A stretch of 64,000 bases of DNA from Spirosoma validum (lineage in GTDB: Bacteria > Bacteroidota > Bacteroidia > Cytophagales > Spirosomataceae): assembly GCF_014699035.1 (NCBI RefSeq), contig NZ_JACXAA010000007.1, positions 186,001 through 250,000 of the forward strand, read 5' to 3'. The translations under genes were made by a program, and so were the position numbers. The notes beneath the pieces are model-generated. The model saw nothing but the letters and a program-made list of their open reading frames with translations, had not been told where the DNA came from and ran no database searches. Positions 33,526 through 41,478 of this stretch are shown piece after piece (position 1 is the stretch's first letter; the number at the start of each line of letters is the position of its first letter).

Positions 33526-34449
33526 ATGCCAACCACGTATCATAAACGATTTGGTTTGTTCCGTAACCCCGCCGTCCGGCGCGAACTGCAATCCCTTGAT
33601 CCAGTTGTGGACCATCAACGTATTGTGCATTTACTGACCGCCTATGAATTTCCGTTCGATATGACCCGAGCTCTCGAGCTCGCGCTGTTTCATACCTACG
33701 CCAGTCCGCGTGTATCGGGTTTGCTGGTACGTACCGGTGAGTTTGAACGGCACGGTCAGAAGCGCTATGACGACACGAGTCGATTGATTGGTGAGTTCAT
33801 GGAATCGGGGTACGATAGTGAGAAGGGACAACGCGCCATTCTGCACATGAATCACATTCATAGTCATTATCACATCGATAACGCTGATTATCTGTTTGTG
33901 CTCGCTACGTTTGTCTTTTACCCCATCGACTGGATCAACCGCTACGGCTGGCGAAAGATGATTCCTTCGGAAGAACTGGCCTTGTTTTACTTTTTTCGGG
34001 AAGTTGGCCGGCGTATGCATTTACATAGCCTTCCTGATACGTTGGTGGAGTTACGCGCGTTCACGAATGCCTACGAAGAGCGCTATTTTCGCTATACGGA
34101 AAGCAACCAACGTATTGCCGACGCCACGGTGAAGATTGTTCAGGGCTGGTTTCCGCGATTGCTGCATCCGCTGGTACGGCCCACCTTTGCCGCGTTGATC
34201 AACGATAAACTACGTCTGGCTTTTGGTTATCAGCGCCCGCCCGGCTGGTTCACCGCGATGACAGAAGGTGCCTTGTGGGTTCGCAAGTGGCCATTACGCT
34301 GGATTACCTTCAAGCCTTATCCGACACGAATCGACAACACGTCGTTCCGGTATTATCCCGATGGTCCGCCCGATATTGAAGCTGTGGGGCCAACAAACGT
34401 ACTAAAGCAACTCGGCAGCCATCCTGAAAAAAAATTGAAAAATTTTTAA
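33526..34449 (+). CDS. Oxygenase MpaB-family (DUF2236) protein
   Basis: 307 aa. Resembles the DUF2236/MpaB family, with conserved TGEFERHGQKRYDDTSRLIG, MNHIHSHYHIDNADYLFVLA, TFVFYPIDWINRYGWRKM and SFRYYPDGPPDIE. The His-rich middle segment probably binds haem. It sits at the edge of the family and the reaction is unknown. No signal peptide. Divergent from VF530 with about 100 bp between. Confidence 0.8.
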   Translation: MPTTYHKRFGLFRNPAVRRELQSLDPVVDHQRIVHLLTAYEFPFDMTRALELALFHTYASPRVSGLLVRTGEFERHGQKRYDDTSRLIGEFMESGYDSEKGQRAILHMNHIHSHYHIDNADYLFVLATFVFYPIDWINRYGWRKMIPSEELALFYFFREVGRRMHLHSLPDTLVELRAFTNAYEERYFRYTESNQRIADATVKIVQGWFPRLLHPLVRPTFAALINDKLRLAFGYQRPPGWFTAMTEGALWVRKWPLRWITFKPYPTRIDNTSFRYYPDGPPDIEAVGPTNVLKQLGSHPEKKLKNF

Positions 34450-34531
34450 ACAACGTAGCGTCTTATTCAGGTATGTCATCGTCTTTCGCTCGAATTATTT
34501 AGTAGTACCATTACATATCAGAGCGAAACAT

Positions 34532-34570
34532 AAAAGCCAGGTGACCGAGGTCGTCTGGCTTTCTTTTTTA
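34532..34570 (+). terminator. Terminator after the MpaB-like gene
   Basis: AAAGCCAG/CTGGCTTT stem, 13-nt loop and TTTCTTTTTT tract. Confidence 0.85.
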
Positions 34571-34627
34571 TTCGTGCACAGTTCCCAATTTACGATTTGG
34601 TCAATCATAAATTTTGTCGCAAAACGG

Positions 34628-36262
34628 CTAATGCGGATCGGCTAAGGGCGTGACGGCCGAAGCGGTCTTCTGTCCTTTGCGTTTCCATGTCCGGCGGTTC
34701 AGGACAATGTTGCGCAGTTCGTAGTGGATTCCCTGCACTTTCGCCGTTTCGCGGTAATCGTGTAACATGTTGTAAATATCGTGGTCAATGAACGGTGCTT
34801 TCGTTCCATCGATCACCACTTCATCGCCCGGTTCCAGGCTACCCAGTACTTCTTTCAGTTGCGGTTTGCTCAGAAAATAAAGGTCTTTCTCGAATTCGAT
34901 AAGTACCTGACGACCGTTACGGGCCACTCGAAACGTCGACTGAAAATTGGTGTAGAGCACGTAAATGATGCCCACGACCGAACCCAGGGCAATTCCGATC
35001 AGCAGGTCCGTAAACACAATACCCGCTACGGTCACGATGAAGGGTACAAACTGGCTCCAGCCATCCTGATACGTCTTTTTGAAAATGGCAGGCTTCGCTA
35101 ATTTGTAGCCAACCATAATCAACACAGCCGCCAGACACGACAGCGGAACCAGGTTAAGCAGTGCCCCGCCCAGGAAAATAGCCAGCAGCAGATAAACGCC
35201 ATGCACGATGGCTGATATCCGGGTTCTGGCCCCACCATACACATTGGCCGACGTCCGTACCACCACCGACGTAACGGGTAAGCCGCCAATCAAACCCGAC
35301 AGCATGTTGCCAACGCCCTGCGCAATCAGTTCCTGATTTGTGGATGATACTCGCTTCTGCGAATCGAGCCGGTCTGAAGCTTCAAGATTCAGCAGGGTTT
35401 CGAGGCTGGCCACAAGCGCAATGGTAGCCGCAATGCCGTAAACCCGCAGATCTTTCAGAATACTGAAATCCGGGAAATCGAAGATGGAGAATACACCCTT
35501 GCCGGGTGCGATGGTCGGGATCTGCACCATATGCTGGTGAGCCGTATCGCCTAAATACCAGTCTGGAACGGCCACTCGGTAGAATTCATTCAGCGCCACA
35601 CCAATGATCACGACCACTAAGGCCGCCGGAAAGTTTTTAAAGAATTTACTCGTACTACGTCCCGCAACCCGTTCCCAGCTAATTAGAAAGACCATCGAAA
35701 TTAGACTGATGACGACCGCACCGGGGCTGGCGGTTTCGATCGCGCGGTAGATTTCGGAAATTGTATTTTCCCCATCGGCCAGTTGCTGGAATTCAAACTC
35801 CCCTTCATAATCATTATCACGACCTAAGGCGTGCGGAATCTGTTTCAGGATGATAACAATACCGATGGCAACCAGCATGCCTTTAATCACACTATCGGGA
35901 AAGAAACTGCTAAATCGTCCGGCTTTGATAAGACCCAGTATGAACTGAATTACCCCAGCTAACACAACGGCCACCAAAAATGCTTCGTAAGACCCTATTT
36001 TTGCAATGGAGTCGGCTACGATAACGGCTAAGCCAGCCGCCGGACCGCTTACGCTGACTTCGGAGCCTGACAGCAACCCGACAACTATGCCGCCAATCAT
36101 ACCGGCGACAAGGCCAGAAAATAAAGGCGCACCCGAGGCCAGGGCTATACCCAGGCAAAGTGGTAAAGCCACTAAAAAAACCGATAAGCCAGCCGGTAAA
36201 TCCTGGCTTAAGTACCGCGTTTTATAGTTGGTAAGGGTTCGGATTGGATTAACACGTTGCAT
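34628..36262 (-). CDS. SulP-family anion transporter with STAS domain
   Basis: 544 aa. About 10-14 membrane spans with the SulP signatures LPLCLGIALASGAPLFSGL, SVSGPAAGLAVI and GNMLSGLIGGLPVTSVVVRTS. The C-terminal STAS-like domain (about 440-530) has DLYFLSKPQLKEVLGSL and VVIDGTKAPFIDHDIYNML. Bicarbonate or sulfate uptake is likely; the substrate cannot be told. A SulP protein with a carbonic anhydrase partner is common, but none is adjacent here. Confidence 0.94.
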   Translation of the reverse strand: MQRVNPIRTLTNYKTRYLSQDLPAGLSVFLVALPLCLGIALASGAPLFSGLVAGMIGGIVVGLLSGSEVSVSGPAAGLAVIVADSIAKIGSYEAFLVAVVLAGVIQFILGLIKAGRFSSFFPDSVIKGMLVAIGIVIILKQIPHALGRDNDYEGEFEFQQLADGENTISEIYRAIETASPGAVVISLISMVFLISWERVAGRSTSKFFKNFPAALVVVIIGVALNEFYRVAVPDWYLGDTAHQHMVQIPTIAPGKGVFSIFDFPDFSILKDLRVYGIAATIALVASLETLLNLEASDRLDSQKRVSSTNQELIAQGVGNMLSGLIGGLPVTSVVVRTSANVYGGARTRISAIVHGVYLLLAIFLGGALLNLVPLSCLAAVLIMVGYKLAKPAIFKKTYQDGWSQFVPFIVTVAGIVFTDLLIGIALGSVVGIIYVLYTNFQSTFRVARNGRQVLIEFEKDLYFLSKPQLKEVLGSLEPGDEVVIDGTKAPFIDHDIYNMLHDYRETAKVQGIHYELRNIVLNRRTWKRKGQKTASAVTPLADPH

Positions 36263-36444
36263 AAAAAGGGTTTATTAATAAAAATGCCTGAATACGTTTC
36301 GGTTTTAATTGAGAAACAAATGTTGGTCGTGCCTTAAACAACTGTCGTTTAGCTAGTAATGGATATCCTGGCTCTGCTGTAGCGCAAAGAGATCGCAGTT
36401 AGTTTGCTAAATTAAAAAGAGATTAAAACATAATTAATACTGCT

Positions 36445-37668
36445 TTGTCAACTTTCTTTTCTTCAACCGAGCGCCAGTTTATTCGCACGCATCTGACTGA
36501 CGATGTTCGCGCGTTATCGCTGCGTAAATCCCCTGACGGAGTAGACCTTAAAAAGATAATTGCTCAGATCGTTGCCCGGCAAAAAGCAAAAGACAAATTG
36601 CCAACGTGGTATGCCAACGATGACCTGGTTTTTCCGCCCCCACTGTCTGTAGAACAAGCTTCATCAGAGCAAACAGCTCAGTACAAAGCCTCCCTGGTTC
36701 AGGGCGATTTATTACTTGACCTCACCGGCGGGATGGGCGTTGATACGTGGGCGTTTGCGAAGCGTGTCAACCAGGTCGTATACGTAGAGCGGAATCCGGA
36801 GTTGGTCGAGTTGGCGGCTCACAATTTACCGTTGCTGGGAGCAGCAAACGTATTGGTTCATGCGGGCGACGGGCTGGAACTTGTTGAAACCAATACTGTC
36901 GTTAAACCGGATGTGCCAGCCGACTGGCTTTACCTCGATCCACACCGACGTGATGAACAGGGCGGTAAAGTCGTACGACTGAACGACTGCGAACCCGATT
37001 TATCGAGGCCTCAAACGGTTTCGAGTTTATTCGATAAAGCCAACCGAATTTTAATAAAGACGTCTCCGTTACTTGACATCGATGCCACCGTCCGACAGTT
37101 GACAGGCGCGGTTGAAGCCGTTCACATTGTGGCTATGCAGGGTGAGGTAAAAGAAATTTTGTTTGTGCTCGGGAAGCAGCCCACTGCCCAGGAAAACGTT
37201 CAGATAAACGCGGTCAACTTACTGCCGAATCAACGTATTGAGCTAGGCTTCCGGTGGATTGAAGAACGCACGGCAAGTGTTACGTTTGGCGATCCGTTAC
37301 GTTACGTCTACGAACCAAACGCAGCGGTTCTGAAAGCAGGAGCCTTTCGTCTAATAGCCGACCGATTTAGTCTAACGAAATTGGCACCAAACAGTCATCT
37401 ATATACTAGCGATATGTTACGTACTGATTTTCCGGGCCGGATTTTTGCTGTACAGGAAGTCATTAAACCCGACAGTAAACTGCTGAAAAAGGCAGTACCG
37501 ACCCTGAAAGCGAACCTCACAGTCCGTAATTTCCCGCAATCGGTAGCTGAGTTGCGAAAAAAATTAAACCTGCGCGAAGGCGGTGATGTCTATATTTTCG
37601 CAACAACGCTGCTACATGGCGATAAACGTCTGCTGATCACTCAAAAGGTTGCTGTAGCGAAAAGTTGA
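36445..37668 (+). CDS. SAM-dependent methyltransferase with THUMP-like domain
   Basis: 407 aa from a TTG start at 36445. Class I methyltransferase core: LLLDLTGGMGVDTWAFAKRV (motif I), VYVERNPELVELAAHNLPLL, and the YLDPHRRDEQGGKV catalytic-loop region in place of DPPY. A C-terminal THUMP-like domain follows (about 290-400). This family occurs throughout Bacteroidota; the substrate is presumed to be RNA. Soluble. Confidence 0.9.
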   Translation: MSTFFSSTERQFIRTHLTDDVRALSLRKSPDGVDLKKIIAQIVARQKAKDKLPTWYANDDLVFPPPLSVEQASSEQTAQYKASLVQGDLLLDLTGGMGVDTWAFAKRVNQVVYVERNPELVELAAHNLPLLGAANVLVHAGDGLELVETNTVVKPDVPADWLYLDPHRRDEQGGKVVRLNDCEPDLSRPQTVSSLFDKANRILIKTSPLLDIDATVRQLTGAVEAVHIVAMQGEVKEILFVLGKQPTAQENVQINAVNLLPNQRIELGFRWIEERTASVTFGDPLRYVYEPNAAVLKAGAFRLIADRFSLTKLAPNSHLYTSDMLRTDFPGRIFAVQEVIKPDSKLLKKAVPTLKANLTVRNFPQSVAELRKKLNLREGGDVYIFATTLLHGDKRLLITQKVAVAKS

Positions 37669-37803
37669 AAAGGAAAACGTATGCATGTCCAGTCCTTTTT
37701 ATTCCCTTTCCCTTCACTCGTATGTCGCAAGATTAAATTCTGGCAATTCATTTTAAGAACCAATTATAAATCAGTTATTTACCCGATTAATTCACATACA
37801 CCC

Positions 37804-38487
37804 ATGAAAACCGTAACACAATTCATTTTTGCTTTTTATCTGTTCGTATTCCCGTGCGCTACGTATGCGCAGACCGTTTATGCGGGCGAAAGCACGATTG
37901 ACAAAGCTAAAGTATCAGGCCTTTATTTAACGATTCAGGGCGAAGGCAAACAGATTGAAAAAGACTGGGAAAGTCAGTTGCAGAAATACGGGCGCGTTTC
38001 GTCTTCGCGTGGTACGTATCGTGTGACCAATGCCAGCATACCCGCCATTTCACCGGAGCCGATCAATTTAGCGAGTACGGTAAAAACCTCAAAAACCTCC
38101 GCGACTATTTTCGTGGCTTACGACTTAGGTAGTGGAAACTACGTAACAACGGGCGGTAACGGCTACTCAGCGGCCGAAGGAATGTTAAAAGATTTTGCTG
38201 GCAATTCGCTGTACAGCCAGGAGGTGCGTACGGCCGAAAGTAGCTTTGACGACGCCCAGAAGAGTCACCAGAAGATTGTTCGTAAAGGTGAACAGCTTCA
38301 GCGGTCCATTGAGCAAAATGCGAAAGAGAAGGAGCGGCTGCTGAAACGCATCGACGATAATGCCAAAGAGTTAGAACAGCTTCAGAAAGACATTGAAACC
38401 AACAAAACAGATCAGGAAAACGCGCAAACTGAACTCGATAGCCGCAAAAGCAATGTTGAAGCGGTAAAGGCGAAACGAAATAATTAA
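37804..38487 (+). CDS. Secreted coiled-coil protein
   Basis: 227 aa from the ATG at 37804, which gives a clean signal peptide (FAFYLFVFPCATYAQ); the ATG at 37681 would add 41 unlikely residues. The first half is beta-rich (GLYLTIQGEGKQIEKDWESQ, IFVAYDLGSGNYV) and residues about 140-220 are a long coiled coil (SIEQNAKEKERLLKRIDDNA). Function unknown; the build fits a periplasmic structural or scaffold protein. Confidence 0.75.
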   Translation: MKTVTQFIFAFYLFVFPCATYAQTVYAGESTIDKAKVSGLYLTIQGEGKQIEKDWESQLQKYGRVSSSRGTYRVTNASIPAISPEPINLASTVKTSKTSATIFVAYDLGSGNYVTTGGNGYSAAEGMLKDFAGNSLYSQEVRTAESSFDDAQKSHQKIVRKGEQLQRSIEQNAKEKERLLKRIDDNAKELEQLQKDIETNKTDQENAQTELDSRKSNVEAVKAKRNN

Positions 38488-38537
38488 GAAGATCAGTCAG
38501 TAATCATTGACAAAGTTTTAACGTTTGTCAATGCCTG

Positions 38538-38590
38538 AAAAAATTACCTGAAAATACCTGTCATCAGCCAGGTATTTTCAGGTAATTTTT
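38538..38590. terminator. Long bidirectional terminator
   Basis: Near-perfect 22-nt arms based on ACCTGAAAATACCTG/CAGGTATTTTCAGGT with A and T runs at the ends, loop TCATCAGC. Between the convergent secreted coiled-coil gene and the CHRD gene. Confidence 0.9.
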
Positions 38591-38594
38591 TGTG

Positions 38595-39050
38595 TTAGAA
38601 CTCAATTTGCCCTCTGATTTCTCCGGCTGGATTGGCAGGTGTGTGCATATTGAAATAATACTGTCCGTTCAGTAAATTATCTTCAGTGAGCGATGTGCCA
38701 TCAACAACGGTTGAATTAGAGAATGTGCCTGAAGTCGTCTTGGATATCAAACTAAAAAAATCATGTTTGATAGGCGCATTAACGCCCCTTGGAGCTGGCC
38801 CATGAATATGTGCACCCGTAGCATTTCCAGTCAGATTACTCCAGGTAAGTGTATAACTCAATACATGCGTACTCTTATCATAAACGACATCGGCAGTACC
38901 ACTACCCGGAACATTTTTGACGGGAACTTCCTGTTCTCCCGTGAGTGGTATGCCCCTTCTGGAAACTATACTCGGTCCGGAATGGTCCTGGCAGGAAGCA
39001 AGAAACATAGAAATGGCAACCGCTGTCAGTAGCTGTTTTGAGATTTGCAT
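38595..39050 (-). CDS. CHRD-domain lipoprotein
   Basis: 151 aa from the ATG at 39050 (MQISKQLLTAVAISMFLASC), giving a lipobox. The mature part is a single CHRD domain: LTGEQEVPVKNVPGSGTADV, LSYTLTWSNLTGNATGAHIH, GQYYFNMHTPANPAGEIRGQ. CHRD domains bind ligands or metal in secreted proteins; the role here is unknown. 39051-39428 holds no gene that I can see; it is AT-rich leader sequence. Confidence 0.9.
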   Translation of the reverse strand: MQISKQLLTAVAISMFLASCQDHSGPSIVSRRGIPLTGEQEVPVKNVPGSGTADVVYDKSTHVLSYTLTWSNLTGNATGAHIHGPAPRGVNAPIKHDFFSLISKTTSGTFSNSTVVDGTSLTEDNLLNGQYYFNMHTPANPAGEIRGQIEF

Positions 39051-39428
39051 GATCGTAGAGTTGTAGGTCAATAGTGAATGTTCTAATAAAATCGTCAAAA
39101 AACTCGCCTAATGTACAGATTTTCAGCAACTATTGACGATCATACATGATAGGTAGACGGCATTTTATTTAACGGCAATTTAGGCCTGAGCGAGAAATTG
39201 AGGAACCCGCTTCGGTTAATCGTCAAGTGCTTCGTTAACAAACCAGTGGCTTTCTTTGCAAAATCCTGCCTTTGTTTCCCAATTAGTCAGTAGGGATAAA
39301 ACGCTCAGTAACTCCATTTCCACTTTCGATAACAATAAGCTGAAAATAGCGATCAGAACAGCCAGCTCAGAGTTATTTAGCTATTGACTTCATAATTTTG
39401 ATTATTTTGCCACATAACAATCCAAACA

Positions 39429-41456
39429 ATGGTGACGTCGGAGGCTCCCTTCTATGACGAGAATGCAACCCTCGTCGAGCGATTAACCTTTACCTTACAG
39501 GCGGCTGAGATCGGTACGTGGGATTACAATCTGGAAACAGGGGTTGCGGAATGGTCATCCATCTGTAAAGAATTGTTCGGTCTCTCATCCGACGCCGTTG
39601 TAACGCCAGCTATTTTATTGGATCGGGTCCACCCCGAGGACCGGGAAATGGTTAACCGGGCGAACAAAAAAGCGATAAGTCCTGATACGGATGGTAACCA
39701 TAACATCACCTTTCGAACCCTGGCCAACAACGGAGTATATCGTTGGGTGCAGGCCAAGGGCAGAACGTATAAAAGTGACAGTGGTGCCGTACAACGCTTT
39801 GCGGGCATCGTCCAGGACGTTTCTTCCAGTGTTGAGGCCCGTCAGCAGCTCCAGGCCAGTCAGGAACGTTTTCGAACACTTATTGAAGAAGCGCCTGTTG
39901 CCACTTGCCTGTTCGTGGGTCGTGATCTGATCATCGACATAGCGAATAACATCATGATCAGCTTCTGGGGAAAAGATCGATCGATATTAGGCAAACCGGT
40001 TGCGGAGGCCGTACCCGAACTAATAGGGCAACCATTTCTCCAAATTCTGGATGAGGTTTTCACGAGTGGGCAAACGTATAAATCGCAGAATACACCAGTG
40101 CAATTGCCGGTTAACGGCGTACTCAGTACGTATTACGTTGACTTCACGTACAAACCGGTACGGAACGCCCAGGGGGATGTCTATGCGGTGCTGGAAACGG
40201 CGATCGACGTAACGGAGCAGGTCATTTCGCGAAAAACTATTGAAGCCAGTGAAACAAAATTACGGTCTGTAATTGCTACTGCACCGGCAGCTATGGGCTT
40301 GTTTATTGGTCGGGATCTGATTGTGGAAATGCCAAATCAGGCCTTTATTGATATCGTTGGCAAAGGCCCCAACATTGCCGGTAAATCGCTGCGGGAGGTG
40401 ATGCCCGAATTGATCACGGAAAATCAACCCTTTCTTCAAATTCTGGACGACGTCTACACCTTAGGAAAAACGTTTCAGACGTTCGGGGCGCAGGTCAAGA
40501 TTGTCCAGAATGGGGTGATGACCCACAATTATTACAACTTTACTTATTCTCCACTGTTCGATGCGGACGGCCATGTGTACGCCATCCTCGACATTGCCAT
40601 CGATGTAACCGAAGCCATAAGAGCCCGGCAGGAAACCGAAGAAAGTGAAGCCCGCTATCGGGCGTTGTCAGAAGAACTGGAAAACCGGGTACGGCAGCGA
40701 ACCCAGGAGGTTCTCCAGATTAATCAGGATCTTAAACGCTCGAATGAAAACCTACAGCAGTTCGCTTATGTTGCCTCGCACGATTTACAGGAGCCACTCC
40801 GTAAAATTCAATCGTTCAGTACGTTACTGAATGATCAATTTGGCGATGAACTGGGCGATGCTGGTAAAGATTTGCTTCGCCGAATGTCGGCTGCGGGTGC
40901 CCGAATGTCTACGTTAATCAAAGACCTTCTCACATATTCCCGCGTAGCAACCCGTCAGCAAATCTTTGGTCTTGTCTCGCTGGATAAAATTATGGCCAAC
41001 GTATTGACTACTCTGGAATGGGATATTCAACAGCGCGGGGCACGTATCGACATCAATGAGTTACCCGTTATCAAAGGCGACGAATCGCAGTTGGGTCAGT
41101 TATTTCAAAACTTACTCTCCAATGCGTTGAAGTTCACGCCTGGCAGCGAAACCCCGCAGATTCAGATTATGTGTTTCCCTCGGGACATAAGCGAGCTTCC
41201 CGCTGAGATACAGCTTTCGAGTCACGCTTCACGTTTCTATCAGATCAGTGTCAGCGACCAGGGAGTGGGTTTTGATGTCAAATATCTCGATCGGATCTTT
41301 CAGGTATTTCAACGCCTGCATGCCAGGAACGAATTTCCGGGAACGGGTGTGGGGCTTGCCATTTGCCAGCGCGTGGTCGAAAACCATGGCGGAGGCATTA
41401 CGGCCAACAGCAAGCCCGGCGAAGGCGCTACGTTTCACGTATTTTTACCCGCCTGA
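39429..41456 (+). CDS. Soluble three-PAS histidine kinase
   Basis: 675 aa, no membrane span. Three PAS domains at about 15-135 (GTWDYNLETGVAEWS, HPEDREM), 145-265 and 275-400 (the last two near-duplicates: GKPVAEAVPELIGQPFLQIL and GKSLREVMPELI). A coiled-coil linker leads to HisKA with the phospho-His near residue 450 (YVASHDLQEPLRKIQ) and HATPase (NLLSNALKFTPGS, GTGVGLAICQRVV). Cytoplasmic sensor; signal unknown; no cognate regulator adjacent. Confidence 0.94.
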   Translation: MVTSEAPFYDENATLVERLTFTLQAAEIGTWDYNLETGVAEWSSICKELFGLSSDAVVTPAILLDRVHPEDREMVNRANKKAISPDTDGNHNITFRTLANNGVYRWVQAKGRTYKSDSGAVQRFAGIVQDVSSSVEARQQLQASQERFRTLIEEAPVATCLFVGRDLIIDIANNIMISFWGKDRSILGKPVAEAVPELIGQPFLQILDEVFTSGQTYKSQNTPVQLPVNGVLSTYYVDFTYKPVRNAQGDVYAVLETAIDVTEQVISRKTIEASETKLRSVIATAPAAMGLFIGRDLIVEMPNQAFIDIVGKGPNIAGKSLREVMPELITENQPFLQILDDVYTLGKTFQTFGAQVKIVQNGVMTHNYYNFTYSPLFDADGHVYAILDIAIDVTEAIRARQETEESEARYRALSEELENRVRQRTQEVLQINQDLKRSNENLQQFAYVASHDLQEPLRKIQSFSTLLNDQFGDELGDAGKDLLRRMSAAGARMSTLIKDLLTYSRVATRQQIFGLVSLDKIMANVLTTLEWDIQQRGARIDINELPVIKGDESQLGQLFQNLLSNALKFTPGSETPQIQIMCFPRDISELPAEIQLSSHASRFYQISVSDQGVGFDVKYLDRIFQVFQRLHARNEFPGTGVGLAICQRVVENHGGGITANSKPGEGATFHVFLPA

Positions 41457-41478
41457 TGCTGACACTTCCTTCGCCCTA